The position numbers and the translations under genes are program-made. The notes below the pieces were generated by a model. That model did no database searches. It was given only the letters and a program-made list of their open reading frames with translations, and was not told the DNA's origin. This document shows, piece by piece, positions 1 through 8,585 of a stretch of DNA of 36,239 bases (positions are counted from its first letter, which is position 1; every line of letters begins with the position of its first letter). Source of the stretch: an uncultured Clostridia bacterium (GTDB taxonomy: Bacteria > Bacillota > Clostridia > Christensenellales > Borkfalkiaceae); assembly GCA_947588985.1 (NCBI GenBank), contig CANQBG010000014.1, forward strand, positions 1 to 36,239, read 5' to 3'.

Positions 1-72
<72 letters not shown>

Positions 73-77
73 ATAAA

Positions 78-96
78 TATCCGGCAAGACCGGATA
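78..96 (-). other. Hairpin in the tRNA leader
   Basis: TATCCGG and CCGGATA form a perfect 7-bp stem around a 5-nt loop, directly between the tRNA promoter and the mature 5' end. It may guide 5' processing by RNase P or a cleavage in the precursor; that role is inference. Confidence 0.45.
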
Positions 97-104
97 GCTT
101 ATTT

Positions 105-133
105 ATTTTAACGGAATCCCACGCGTTTGTCAA
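105..133 (-). promoter_or_regulatory. Sigma-A promoter for the initiator tRNA
   Basis: On the minus strand, -35 TTGACA (128-133) and -10 TAAAAT (105-110) are separated by exactly 17 nt. Transcription would begin near 98, leaving a leader of about 26 nt before the tRNA. Confidence 0.8.
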
Positions 134-197
134 CTGTTTTCGCGAAAAAAATCATTTTTTCCCAAGATATTTTTTCAAAGGGGCGAAGCGGCGGGTC

Positions 198-234
198 CGC
201 AGACGGGATTTTTGAGTCGCAGGCGGGATTTTTG
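198..234 (+). repeat. Two direct 17-bp repeats upstream of the tnaA promoter
   Basis: CGCAGACGGGATTTTTG (198-214) and CGCAGGCGGGATTTTTG (218-234) differ at one base and start 20 bp apart, about two helical turns. They lie 33 to 69 bp upstream of the -35 box, a usual place for an activator site. A regulator binding there is inference. Confidence 0.5.
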
Positions 235-266
235 GGGCGCGGAGGCAATTCTTTCGGAAAGGGGTA

Positions 267-295
267 TTGACTTTCGCCGCAAAAACGCGTATAAT
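267..295 (+). promoter_or_regulatory. Sigma-A promoter of tnaA
   Basis: -35 TTGACT (267-272) and a perfect -10 TATAAT (290-295) have a 17-nt spacer. The start site should be near 302, giving a leader of only about 25 nt before the TTG start codon. That leaves no room for a tnaC-like regulatory leader peptide. Confidence 0.85.
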
Positions 296-326
296 ATCCT
301 CAACCGATATGATAAGGAGGCATCTT

Positions 327-1706
327 TTGAAACAGATCTACTTCCCCGAACCTTTCCGCATCAAGAGCGTGGAGCCCCTCACCGTGTTGACGAGGGAAGA
401 GCGCGAACAGAAAATTGCCCGGGCGGGCTACAACGTCTTTGCGCTCGCCTCGGAGGACGTGTATATCGACCTGCTCACCGACAGCGGCACGGGCGCGATG
501 AGCTCTTCCCAATGGGCGGGCGTGATGACGGGCGACGAATCGTATGCGGGCGCCTCTTCCTATTATCATGTGCAGGAGGCCGCACAGCGCATCTTCGGCA
601 TGCCCTATGTCCAGCTCGTGCACCAAGGCCGCGCGGCCGAGAAGGTGCTCCTCCCCATTTTGCTCGCGGGCAAGAAATACGCCATCGCCAACATGCACTT
701 CGATACGACGCGGGCGCACGTGGAACTTGCGGGGGCGCGGGCCATCGACTGCGTCGTCCCCGAGGCCCTCGATACGACGACGTATGCCGACTTCAAGGGC
801 AACATGGACGTGGAGCGTCTCGAACGGTATATCCGCGACTTGGGGGCGGAGAACATCGGCGTCGTCATCATGACGATCACCAACAACTCGGCGGGGGGAC
901 AGCCCGTCTCCGTCGCCAATATCCGTGCCACGCGCGATCTCGCCCACCGCTACGGCATCCCCTTCATGATCGACGCGGCGCGCTATGCCGAGAATTCTTA
1001 CTTTGTAAAACAGCGCGAGGAAGAGTTCCGCACCTCCTCCATCGCAGACATCGTGCGGGCCACCTTCGAGGGGGCGGACTGCTTCACCATGAGCGCCAAG
1101 AAGGACGCCATCGTCAACATGGGCGGGCTCATCGGCTGCCGCGACAAGGCCCTTTTCGAGACGGTCAAGCAGCGCACCATCTCCTTCGAGGGATTTGTGA
1201 CGTACGGCGGGATGTCCGGCCGGGACATCGAGGCGCTCGCCCGCGGGCTCGACGAGGGCATCGACGAAAATTACCTCCGCTACCGCATCGGGCAGATGCA
1301 GTATCTCGCCGCGCGGCTCGAGGAGGGCGGGATTCCCTTCCAGAGCCCCGTGGGCGGACATGCCGTGTTCGTAGACGCCAAGAAGCTGCTTCCGCACATC
1401 CCTTATTATGAATTCCCCGCACAGGCGCTCGCCATCGAGCTCTACCGCGAGGCGGGCATCCGCGCCTGCGACATCGGCTCCTACATGCTCGGCAACGACC
1501 CCGACACGGGCAAACAGCTCGAGGCGGACTTCGAGTTTACCCGCCTTGCCGTGCCGAGACGGGTCTACACGCAGTCCCATCTCGACGTCATTGCCGACGC
1601 CCTGCTCAACATCAAGGAGCGGGCGGATAAGATCAAGGGCTATAAGATCGTGGAGGAGCCCCCCATCCTGCGGCACTTCACGGCCAAACTCGCGCCGCTC
1701 GGCTGA
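327..1706 (+). CDS. tnaA: Tryptophanase (L-tryptophan indole-lyase)
   Basis: This PLP enzyme splits L-tryptophan into indole, pyruvate and ammonia in the cytoplasm. The 459-aa product opens with [12 protein letters not shown] and carries [12 protein letters not shown], the PLP-site motif SAKKDA (Schiff-base lysine about K249) and the C-terminal RHFTAKL with the family histidine. The stretches [15 protein letters not shown] and [15 protein letters not shown] follow E. coli TnaA rather than tyrosine phenol-lyase, which carries a substrate-binding Arg here. The loop after residue 100 is shorter than in E. coli TnaA. The start is TTG at 327: AAGGAGG (314-320) lies 6 nt upstream, and the family N-terminus begins there. 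An upstream in-frame ATG at 267 overlaps the -35 box and is rejected. Tyrosine phenol-lyase is the only serious alternative. Confidence 0.92.
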   Translation: MKQIYFPEPFRIKSVEPLTVLTREEREQKIARAGYNVFALASEDVYIDLLTDSGTGAMSSSQWAGVMTGDESYAGASSYYHVQEAAQRIFGMPYVQLVHQGRAAEKVLLPILLAGKKYAIANMHFDTTRAHVELAGARAIDCVVPEALDTTTYADFKGNMDVERLERYIRDLGAENIGVVIMTITNNSAGGQPVSVANIRATRDLAHRYGIPFMIDAARYAENSYFVKQREEEFRTSSIADIVRATFEGADCFTMSAKKDAIVNMGGLIGCRDKALFETVKQRTISFEGFVTYGGMSGRDIEALARGLDEGIDENYLRYRIGQMQYLAARLEEGGIPFQSPVGGHAVFVDAKKLLPHIPYYEFPAQALAIELYREAGIRACDIGSYMLGNDPDTGKQLEADFEFTRLAVPRRVYTQSHLDVIADALLNIKERADKIKGYKIVEEPPILRHFTAKLAPLG

Positions 1707-1732
1707 GCCCGCGTAAAACTTCCGATTGCGAA

Positions 1733-1765
1733 ATCCCGCCCGGCGGCCGCCGGACGGGATTTTTT
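1733..1765 (+). terminator. Rho-independent terminator of tnaA
   Basis: ATCCCG...CGGGAT closes around an inner CCGGC/GCCGG stem with a GGCC loop (1733-1760), followed by five further Ts. It lies between the convergent tnaA and upp genes. Read on the minus strand the U-tract is only three bases, so it should act mainly on tnaA. Confidence 0.85.
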
Positions 1766-1776
1766 CGAATATGAAA

Positions 1777-2409
1777 TTATTTGGTGCCGAAGAGACGGTC
1801 GCCCGCGTCGCCGAGTCCCGGCAGGATATAGCCGTGCTCGTTGAGGCAGCGATCGAGGGTGGAGACGTAGACGGTGACATCGGGATGGGCCCTCGTGAGC
1901 GCCTCGATCCCCTCCGGCGCGGCGATGATCGACATCATCTTGATCTCCTTCACCCCCCGCTTTTTGAGGGCGTTGATGGCGTCGATGGCGGAACCGCCCG
2001 TCGCGAGCATGGGGTCTACCACAAACACCGTCTTGCCCTCGATGCCCTCGGGAAGCTTACAGTAGTATTCCTGCGGCTCGAGGGTCTGCTCGTCGCGATA
2101 CATGCCGATGTGCCCGACGCGCGCCGTGGGGAATACGCGATGCACGCCGTTGACCATGCCGAGCCCCGCGCGGAGAATGGGCACGATGGCGACGCTCTCC
2201 TCGGGAAGGCGGTATTGCACCGTCGTCTCGAGCGGGGTCTCTACCTCGACGGGAACGAGCTTCACGCCCCGCATGGCCTCATACGTCATGATGGTCGTGA
2301 TCTCCTCGATGAGCTCGCGGAATTCCTTCATGCCCGTGTTTTTATCGCGCAGGATGGAGACCTTGTGCTTGATGAGCGGATGATCGAAGATAAAGACGTT
2401 GGATTGCAT
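1777..2409 (-). CDS. upp: Uracil phosphoribosyltransferase
   Basis: This enzyme salvages uracil, converting uracil and PRPP to UMP and pyrophosphate. The 210-aa product is family length. It opens [24 protein letters not shown] and has the PRPP-binding loop [16 protein letters not shown] and the C-terminal [14 protein letters not shown] that contacts uracil. The start is ATG at 2409, preceded by GGAGG, which beats an upstream in-frame ATG at 2484 that adds 25 non-family residues. The gene follows the asparaginase gene by 93 nt in the same direction and may share its transcript, as no promoter is evident in the gap. Confidence 0.95.
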   Translation of the reverse strand: MQSNVFIFDHPLIKHKVSILRDKNTGMKEFRELIEEITTIMTYEAMRGVKLVPVEVETPLETTVQYRLPEESVAIVPILRAGLGMVNGVHRVFPTARVGHIGMYRDEQTLEPQEYYCKLPEGIEGKTVFVVDPMLATGGSAIDAINALKKRGVKEIKMMSIIAAPEGIEALTRAHPDVTVYVSTLDRCLNEHGYILPGLGDAGDRLFGTK

Positions 2410-2502
2410 ATCGATTCCTCCAAGGGATTGAATTTTACCTCGCGTTCCCGCGCTTTTATGGGGCACGAGAGCGAAAACGGCCATACCATGTCCGAAGGCA
2501 GG

Positions 2503-3480
2503 CTATAAGATATCGTGTGCGATGGGGCGATAGAAGAGCTCTTCCACGCTCTCTTTTTCGGCAAAGGAGAGCAGCCACATGAGCTTGCATACGGCGGCCT
2601 CGAGCGTCATGGAGCGCGCCTCCAACACTTGGAGATCGCGCAGTTTTTGCCCCACTTCATACGTATCGAGGGCGCTCCCCTCCCGCTCCACCTGCGTGGT
2701 AAAGACGGCCGTCTTTCCAAACTGCAAGAAGCATGCGAGGCGGTCGAGCCAGCCGCCGTAGTCGGGCAGGCCGCCCATCCCGAAGGATTCCACCACGAGG
2801 GCGTTGCAGTGGGCGTCGAGGTAGTCGAAGATCGCGGGCGAGAGGCCGGGGATGAGCTTTAAGACGAACACGCCGTCTGCAAGCGTCCGATAGAAGCGCG
2901 GCGCCTCCCCCTTGGGCTCCCGGAAGTAATAGAAGGGCTTGCCGTCGCGCAAGATGGCCTCCTCGGGGTAGTCGATGCTCGTGAAGGCATTGTAGCTGCG
3001 CGTGCGCGTCTTTTTGGCGCGCGTGCCGAGGATGACGCGGCCGTCAAACACGATGTGCACGCCCGAGGCGTCGTCATCGGCGCAGTAGGCGAAGGCGTCG
3101 AGGAGGTTTTGGCGGGCGTCGGTATCGCGGAGGTAGACGGACTTCTGCGACCCCGTCAAGACAACGGGCTTGGGGCTCTCCTGAATGAGATAGGAGAGCG
3201 CGGCGGCCGTGTAGGCCATCGTGTCGGTGCCGTGGGTGATGACGAACCCATCGAATTTCTCGTAGTTCTCCTCGATGATCCGCTCCATCTCCAGCCAGTG
3301 CGCGGCGGTGATGTTGGTGGAATCGAGGTTGAAGGGCTGAAATTCGGTGACGTTCGCGATCGCCTTGAGCTCGGGGACGAAGGAGAGGAGCTCCTTGGAA
3401 GTGAGCGCCGGGGCGAGGCCGCCCTCCGTGGGCTTGGACGCGATCGTCCCGCCCGTTGCGATGAGAAGAATGTTTTTCAT
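2503..3480 (-). CDS. ansA: L-asparaginase, type I (cytoplasmic)
   Basis: It hydrolyses L-asparagine to aspartate and ammonia. The 325-aa protein begins MKNILLIATGGTIASKP, with the nucleophilic threonine at T12, and contains the second active-site motif ITHGTDTMAYTA with the Thr-Asp pair. There is no signal peptide and the length is close to E. coli AsnA (338 aa), which favours the type I cytoplasmic form over secreted type II. The ATG at 3480 has GGAGG 3-4 nt upstream, a short spacing. The longer frame from 3579 adds non-family sequence and lies within the leader. A leader of about 115 nt separates the promoter from the gene. Confidence 0.92.
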   Translation of the reverse strand: MKNILLIATGGTIASKPTEGGLAPALTSKELLSFVPELKAIANVTEFQPFNLDSTNITAAHWLEMERIIEENYEKFDGFVITHGTDTMAYTAAALSYLIQESPKPVVLTGSQKSVYLRDTDARQNLLDAFAYCADDDASGVHIVFDGRVILGTRAKKTRTRSYNAFTSIDYPEEAILRDGKPFYYFREPKGEAPRFYRTLADGVFVLKLIPGLSPAIFDYLDAHCNALVVESFGMGGLPDYGGWLDRLACFLQFGKTAVFTTQVEREGSALDTYEVGQKLRDLQVLEARSMTLEAAVCKLMWLLSFAEKESVEELFYRPIAHDIL

Positions 3481-3602
3481 GGCCCTCCGTGTTCCGCAAA
3501 ATAAAAGAAAAGCCTCCCGGCAAAGCGCCGCAAGACCTTCCACAAGACCCAATTTCAATCTCACCCGTCTTGTCGGCACCGCGTGCCGTTTTGCTATCTC
3601 CC

Positions 3603-3632
3603 ATTATACCATAGGGGGCGGGGCAAAGTAAA
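3603..3632 (-). promoter_or_regulatory. Promoter of ansA
   Basis: On the minus strand a perfect -10 TATAAT (3603-3608) has a -35-like TTTACT (3627-3632) with an 18-nt spacer. Transcription from about 3596 leaves a leader of about 115 nt carrying a small GGCAC/GTGCC hairpin. No known riboswitch was recognised in it. Confidence 0.65.
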
Positions 3633-3637
3633 GCAAA

Positions 3638-4330
3638 TTACAGGACTTCGACGAGAGAAAATTTCGTCTTGTCGCATGAGGTGAGAAGATATTCGACGCC
3701 CGCTTTTTCACATTTTAAGGGGAAGTACCCGCTCCCGTGCAGATGCCCGAAGATGACCTTCTCCACGCCGTTCGCCTCGAAGAGCTCGGTGAAGAGGGTA
3801 TCCTCCTTCTTGACCGAAAAGGGCGGGAAGTGGATGAGCACGAAGAGCCGATCCCCCTCCCCTCTCACTTTTTGCACCTCATGGAAGGCGAGGCGGAATC
3901 GCTCGGCCTCGCGGAGGTAGAGCTTTCGGTCCTGCTCGGTGAAATCTGCGCTGCCGGGGCATGTCCACCCGCGGGAGCCCGCGATGACGACGTTTCCAAG
4001 GCGGATGCAGTCGTTTTGCAGGAAGTGGAAGCGGGGCGGCGCGAGGGCGCGGATGCGCGAGATGCCGTTCCACCAATAGTCGTGGTTGCCGCGCACAAAC
4101 ACCTTCTCGCCCGGAAGGGAGGCGAGGGAGCGCACGTCGAACATGCCCTCCTCGGGTTTCATGCCCCATGAGGTATCGCCGGCGAGGAGTACGACGTCGT
4201 CCTCCCCCACCTTTTCGCGCCAATCGCGGGCGATTTTTTCGAAGTGACCCTCCCAGCCGGGGCCAAACACGTCCATGGGTTTATCGGTGAGCCCCGAGAG
4301 ATGCAGATCGCTGATGGCAAACACTTTCAT
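3638..4330 (-). CDS. Calcineurin-like metallophosphoesterase
   Basis: This is a 230-aa two-metal phosphoesterase of unknown substrate. All family blocks are present in order: SDLHLS (D8, H10), LLAGDTSW, RGNHDYWW, LIHFPPF and FGHLHGSGY. These supply the Asp, Asn and His metal ligands. There is no signal peptide or membrane segment, so it should be cytoplasmic. I chose ATG 4330 because the family starts MKVFAISDLHLS. An in-frame ATG at 4348 would add six residues, but those codons contain the -10 box. No Shine-Dalgarno precedes 4330. The gene stands alone, separated from ansA by the ansA promoter. Confidence 0.88.
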   Translation of the reverse strand: MKVFAISDLHLSGLTDKPMDVFGPGWEGHFEKIARDWREKVGEDDVVLLAGDTSWGMKPEEGMFDVRSLASLPGEKVFVRGNHDYWWNGISRIRALAPPRFHFLQNDCIRLGNVVIAGSRGWTCPGSADFTEQDRKLYLREAERFRLAFHEVQKVRGEGDRLFVLIHFPPFSVKKEDTLFTELFEANGVEKVIFGHLHGSGYFPLKCEKAGVEYLLTSCDKTKFSLVEVL

Positions 4331-4336
4331 GGGAAA

Positions 4337-4365
4337 ATTATACCACATTTCCCCGCCGAATGCAA
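4337..4365 (-). promoter_or_regulatory. Promoter giving a probable leaderless phosphoesterase mRNA
   Basis: On the minus strand TATAAT (4337-4342) and a weak -35 TTGCAT (4360-4365) are 17 nt apart. Only six bases separate the -10 box from the ATG at 4330, so the expected start site is the A of that codon. Confidence 0.6.
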
Positions 4366-4414
4366 GGGATTGTAAGGCGGATATTTCCTTCTCCTATGAC
4401 TTAAGATACACTCA

Positions 4415-4546
4415 CTCCGCTTCGCTCCGTTCGGTATGAGGATAGACACTCAAACTGCCCCACAGCCTACGGGCAGGATACGGCCCTCTCCTCATACCGA
4501 CCCCTCGCACCGCGAGGAGGAGCGTATCCGGAAGGATTCGGCGGAG
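4415..4546. repeat. Nested palindromic element (REP/MITE-like or structured RNA)
   Basis: Four stems fit inside one another. CTCCGC (4415-4420) pairs with GCGGAG (4541-4546), and CGCTCC (4423-4428) with GGAGCG (4519-4524). TCGGTATGAGGA (4431-4442) pairs with TCCTCATACCGA (4489-4500), a perfect 12 bp, with CTGCCC/GGGCAG (4455-4460/4471-4476) inside. CCTCGC/GCGAGG (4503-4508/4512-4517) forms a separate arm, so the whole folds as a branched structure. The minus-strand frame reads ...HTERSEAE, a phrase I associate with junk frames in interspersed repeats of gut bacteria. The rest of the 307-bp gap (4331-4637) holds the phosphoesterase promoter and a terminator. Confidence 0.6.
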
Positions 4547-4555
4547 CCATAGAAA

Positions 4556-4582
4556 TTGCGCCCGAGGAGACCTCGGGCGCAA
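4556..4582 (-). terminator. Hairpin terminator of the glycan-capture operon
   Basis: TTGCGCCCGAGG and CCTCGGGCGCAA form a perfect 12-bp stem with a 3-nt loop, 55 bp after the stop codon of the last operon gene. The following bases on the minus strand are TTTCT, so the U-tract is weak. Confidence 0.65.
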
Positions 4583-4637
4583 CGGTTTAGGGGATTGCAC
4601 GCTCTAAAAGAGCTGCAAGGGAAGGGCAAAATTCCGA

Positions 4638-7600
4638 TCAGAAGGTTCTCTTGCGGTCCTCGAAGAGCGGGAGCGCGACGGGCGCGGGGGCAGTCGCCTC
4701 TTGGGCGGCCGCGGAGGTGCCGATGTCGAGGTCCTGCGCCTCATAGGCGCGCATGTTGGCAACGAGGAAGGCGGTCAATTCGGTGCCGTTCGACATAAAC
4801 GCAAGGCGAGTCAAATTCTTCGCGCCGTAGTCAACTACAATGGTGATCCACTTCTCGGCAACGAGCTGCGTGAGAGGTGCGCCGTTCTCGTCATAGAGTT
4901 TGAACGGAGCGTTTACACCGACGTTGGATCCGACGCGCAATTCATTATATCCCGCACTCGTCCAAATGTTGAGCTGCGTATAGTCCTTGAGAAGGTAAAG
5001 ATCGAAGGTGATATAATCTACTTTCTTTCCCGTGAAAGCCTTTCGCATTTCGACGCGATCACCGAAGCCGTTGTTTTTGGTTGTCAAATCGAACTTCATG
5101 ACGCCCTCGCGGCCGCCGAAGAGTGCCTCTTCTTCCTCGGTGGGTTTGACCCAAATTGCGGGATTGGGCGTCTGGAACGAGTGCTGATCGTCCGTGGAAG
5201 CGTCGCTCAAGTTCGCCTGCACATATTTCGTGAAGATGCGGAGCGGAATGCGATAGATCGTATCCTCCAAGGTGATGGTGAGGGTGTAATTTCCGTCCTG
5301 CGCCGCTTTCAGCCAATCGGCGTCCAGCGTGAGCTTGCCTTCGGACATGGTACCCATCTTTTCCGTCGAAAGGCCTTCGATGGTGAGATTTTCAAGCCCG
5401 AATTGCTGCTCCTTGAGTTCGGGAATGGCGGTGAAATCGAGGACGTGCATTTCGGCAAGTTTATCGGCCTGCAGCCCTTCCTTGATCTCCACGGTCTCCT
5501 TCTCCGCGATGGTCACGGTGACGGGAATGACGTAGGTGTAGCCGTTGCAAGTGACGGTGACGTTCACGGTGACTTCGCCCGCCTCATTCTTCGCGGTGAT
5601 CTTGTGCGCCTCGGCGTCTAACGTGATCTTCTCGTCGTCGCAGGCGATGGTGAAGCTCTCCGCGGTAACAGCCGCATCGGTGTATGCGACGGCGAGCTCG
5701 GGCGCGTTGAACGTGTACTCTTTGCCCATGCGGAGGTTGATCTCGGTATCAAAATCCTTGACGTAAGGGACATTGAGGTCCTGCGCTTCATAGCCGCGCA
5801 TGTTTGCAACGAAGTAAGACGTAACTGCGCCGCTCTGAGAAAGGAGCGCAATCCGGCCCATATTCCCCGCAGTGTAACCGACCACAACGGTCATCCATTG
5901 CTCGGCAACGGGGGCCTTGAGAAGGCTGCCGTCCGCGCCGATGAGTTTGAACGGATAGTTCGCGGGAAGCTCGGTCCCGACCGTGAAGCTGTACCATACG
6001 TCACCGGGAGACTTGGCCAAAAAGCTGAGCTGCGTAGATCCCTTCGGGATATAGAGTTCGAAGGTGATATAGTTCACCTTTTTTCCGGGGAAAGCCTTCT
6101 CGGGTTGCGGTTCGACGCGATAGCTGAAAGCGTTACCGGCACCCACTTCTTGTGTGAGCACATACTTCTTCACGCCTGTGCGGCCGCCGAGGATCGCCTC
6201 ATCGTCCTCCGTAGGATCGACCCAAATATCGGCGGTCACGATGAACGGCTTATCCCAATTATTCGCATAATCGTTGAGGTCGGCCTGCAAATAGCGGGTG
6301 AAGAGGCGGAGCGGAATGCGGTAGATCGTATCGATAAAGGTGACGACGACGGTGTAGGTGCCGTCCTTCGTCGCGGCCATCCATTCCTCGGTAAGCGTGA
6401 GCTTGCCTTCGGACATGGTACCCGCGTTTGCGGTCTCCGCGCCTTCGATGGTGACATTTTCCGCGGTAAATTCTCTGCCCTCGAGCTCGGGGATGGTGGC
6501 AAAATCGAGGACGTGCGCCTTGGCAAGGCGATCAACTGCGAATGTGCTCTCCGCGGTGATCTCCTCGACCGGGGAGACGGTCACTTCGATCTCCACGGCG
6601 ATGGTGTAGCCGTGGTAGGTGAGCGTGACGGTGACGGTCGTCGTGCCCTCTTCCGTGCCCGCGGTGATCGTGCGCGCCGCCTCATCGACGGTGACGACGC
6701 TCTCCGCGCTCGCGATCTTAACGGATTCGGGCGCAAGGTCGGTCATAGTCTCGGAGTAAGGGACGGCAAGCTTCAAGCTTTCCGCATCGAAGGTGTAGAC
6801 TTGTTCGGGGACGAGCTTGATGGTCTCGGGCAGGGCAACCTTCAGGGAGGGAAGGTCGAAGTCCTTGGCCTCATAGCCGCGCACGTTGGCGACGAAGAAG
6901 GACGCCAATTCATCGCGATTCGACATGATCGAAACGCGGCTATTCCCACCTGCCGCGAAATTGACGACGACGGTCATCCACTGCTCGGTGGCGGGCCGGG
7001 TGAGGAGCGCGCCGTTCTCTCCGATGAATTTGAAGGGATCGTTTTGGTTGAAGTCGGTTCCGACGCGGAATTCATGATACTTCGCGCCCGGATCCGTCCA
7101 GATGTTGAACTGCGTGGTGCCTTCAAGAAGGTAGAGCTCGAAGGTGATATAGCCCGCCGTCTTGCCTTTGAAAGCCTTATCGGCCCGGATCTCAATGCGA
7201 TCGGCAAAGGGATTGCCAATCGTGACATTTTCCGCTGTCCGATCGTACTTCTTCACGCTTGTGCGGCCGCCGAGAAGAGCTTGTTCTTCCGCGGTGGGAT
7301 CGACCCAGAGCGCGGCATTGGGCACGAGGAGGGTATGGTCAAAGTTCCCCGCAATATCGTTGAGATCGGCCTGTACATATCTCGAATAGAGATTTACTTT
7401 GCACTTGTAGATGACTTCCTCGGTGGCGAATACCGCATCGTAGGCCTTATCCTCGCTGGCGTTGATCCAATCGCGGCTCACGGTGAGGGTGCTGCCCGCA
7501 ACGGTGCCGAGGTCGTATTCCCCGACTTTGGCGGAGAGAATGCCGCTTGCGATCCCGGAGAGGTCGAGCGTCAAGGGGTCGCGCGTTCTGTCGGCCTCGA

Positions 7601-8543
7601 GGGTGACGTCCTTTTCAAGGTCGGGAAGGACGACTTCCACTTCGAATTGGGCCGTGGAGCTATCCCCGCCCTCGGCGGTGTAGGTCGCGGACACGGTGGT
7701 CTTGCCGACGGCGAGCGCCGTCACGGTGCCGTTTGCAACGCTTACGACGGTATCATCCTCCGCCTTCCACACGACGGTGGGATTTGCGATCTCTTCGCCC
7801 GCGTCCACGACGGTCGCGCTGACGGTGAGCTCACGGATATAGCTCTCGTCGCAGCCTTCGGGAAGGGACTTTCTGAGGGTGACGGCTGCAGGGACGGCTT
7901 CCCCGTTTGCCTTCAACGTGATGCCGATATCGGCCTTGACGTTTACGGTGACGGTGCAGGGGAAGGTGGCGCCCTTCCACGTCGCCTCTACGGCAAGTTC
8001 GCAGCTGCCCGCCTTGACACCCGTAAGGACGCCGTCCGCGGAGACGGTGGCAACTTCGCTGCTGTCCGTCTTGTAGGTGTAGGTGGCTCCCTCCACGGCC
8101 GCGCCGCGATAGGTGAGCGACGGCGTCACCTTGAGTTCCTGCCCCTTGAGCACTTCGGCCGGGGAAGGCGTGACGGTGAGGATGGGACGATCGCTGCCCT
8201 CCGTGACGGTGACGGCGCATTCATCCTTGGCCTCCTGACCCTTCACCTGCACGGTGACGGTGGCGGTACCCACGCCCGTGGGGGTGACGGTCCCGCCGCT
8301 GACGGTGCAGACGGCCTCGTTGGAGCTCGACCAGACGAGCTCCGTACCCGCGGGTTCGACCGTGGCCTGAAGCGTGGCGGTGCCGTAGCGGTCCACTTCG
8401 AGGGTCTCGCGGTCGAGGGTGACGGAATACGTCGTCCCCGAGGGGGTTTCTTCTTCATTCGTGCAACCTGCGGCGACGACGCCGAAGAGCATGACGGCGC
8501 ACAGGGCAAGGATGAAGAGAACGCGTACCTTGAATTGTTTCAT
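4638..8543 (-). CDS. Large lipoprotein with BIG2-like domains and three repeated ~170-aa modules
   Basis: This 1301-aa protein has a signal peptide ending in the lipobox VVAAGC (Cys27), so it should be tethered to the outer face of the membrane. Residues 36-305 hold three Ig-like (BIG2-type) domains with phrases such as TLEVDRYGTATLQATVEP and GVLTGVKAGS. Three homologous modules follow at about 389-562, 749-922 and 1106-1272. Each runs Y-V/L-QA-DLND, IWVDPT, GGRTxVKKY, YITFELY, QWMTVVV and FVANMRGYEAQD. Ig-like linkers separate them. The modules look like beta-sandwich, carbohydrate-binding-type folds, but I do not recognise the family. The C-terminus has no LPXTG or transmembrane anchor. The start is ATG 8543 with AGGAGG; an earlier ATG at 8570 is out of signal-peptide context. 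It is the last gene of the operon, 42 bp after the DUF4838 gene. Confidence 0.85.
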   Translation of the reverse strand: MKQFKVRVLFILALCAVMLFGVVAAGCTNEEETPSGTTYSVTLDRETLEVDRYGTATLQATVEPAGTELVWSSSNEAVCTVSGGTVTPTGVGTATVTVQVKGQEAKDECAVTVTEGSDRPILTVTPSPAEVLKGQELKVTPSLTYRGAAVEGATYTYKTDSSEVATVSADGVLTGVKAGSCELAVEATWKGATFPCTVTVNVKADIGITLKANGEAVPAAVTLRKSLPEGCDESYIRELTVSATVVDAGEEIANPTVVWKAEDDTVVSVANGTVTALAVGKTTVSATYTAEGGDSSTAQFEVEVVLPDLEKDVTLEADRTRDPLTLDLSGIASGILSAKVGEYDLGTVAGSTLTVSRDWINASEDKAYDAVFATEEVIYKCKVNLYSRYVQADLNDIAGNFDHTLLVPNAALWVDPTAEEQALLGGRTSVKKYDRTAENVTIGNPFADRIEIRADKAFKGKTAGYITFELYLLEGTTQFNIWTDPGAKYHEFRVGTDFNQNDPFKFIGENGALLTRPATEQWMTVVVNFAAGGNSRVSIMSNRDELASFFVANVRGYEAKDFDLPSLKVALPETIKLVPEQVYTFDAESLKLAVPYSETMTDLAPESVKIASAESVVTVDEAARTITAGTEEGTTTVTVTLTYHGYTIAVEIEVTVSPVEEITAESTFAVDRLAKAHVLDFATIPELEGREFTAENVTIEGAETANAGTMSEGKLTLTEEWMAATKDGTYTVVVTFIDTIYRIPLRLFTRYLQADLNDYANNWDKPFIVTADIWVDPTEDDEAILGGRTGVKKYVLTQEVGAGNAFSYRVEPQPEKAFPGKKVNYITFELYIPKGSTQLSFLAKSPGDVWYSFTVGTELPANYPFKLIGADGSLLKAPVAEQWMTVVVGYTAGNMGRIALLSQSGAVTSYFVANMRGYEAQDLNVPYVKDFDTEINLRMGKEYTFNAPELAVAYTDAAVTAESFTIACDDEKITLDAEAHKITAKNEAGEVTVNVTVTCNGYTYVIPVTVTIAEKETVEIKEGLQADKLAEMHVLDFTAIPELKEQQFGLENLTIEGLSTEKMGTMSEGKLTLDADWLKAAQDGNYTLTITLEDTIYRIPLRIFTKYVQANLSDASTDDQHSFQTPNPAIWVKPTEEEEALFGGREGVMKFDLTTKNNGFGDRVEMRKAFTGKKVDYITFDLYLLKDYTQLNIWTSAGYNELRVGSNVGVNAPFKLYDENGAPLTQLVAEKWITIVVDYGAKNLTRLAFMSNGTELTAFLVANMRAYEAQDLDIGTSAAAQEATAPAPVALPLFEDRKRTF
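4728..7379 (-). repeat. Three in-gene module repeats
   Basis: The modules of the 1301-aa lipoprotein are encoded at about 6858-7379, 5778-6299 and 4728-5228. Spacing is about 1080 bp, so the duplicated unit includes the Ig-like linkers. Short stretches stay nearly identical in DNA, for example around 5332-5352 and 6400-6420, while the rest has diverged. That suggests old duplication with some later gene conversion. Confidence 0.75.
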
Positions 8544-8585
8544 AGTTTCCTCCTTATTCTTCTCACACAATCGTGTGGAAATTCC

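Noticed and set aside
296-326. tnaC-like leader peptide before tnaA
   Set aside because: The promoter leaves only about 25 nt of leader, with no Trp codon frame.
300-1880. Minus-strand frame antisense to tnaA
   Set aside because: tnaA is unmistakable on the plus strand with a promoter and terminator; this frame also runs through the terminator.
3481-3596. Riboswitch or T-box in the ansA leader
   Set aside because: About 115 nt with only a small hairpin; no T-box consensus, no terminator/antiterminator pair and no known aptamer was recognised.
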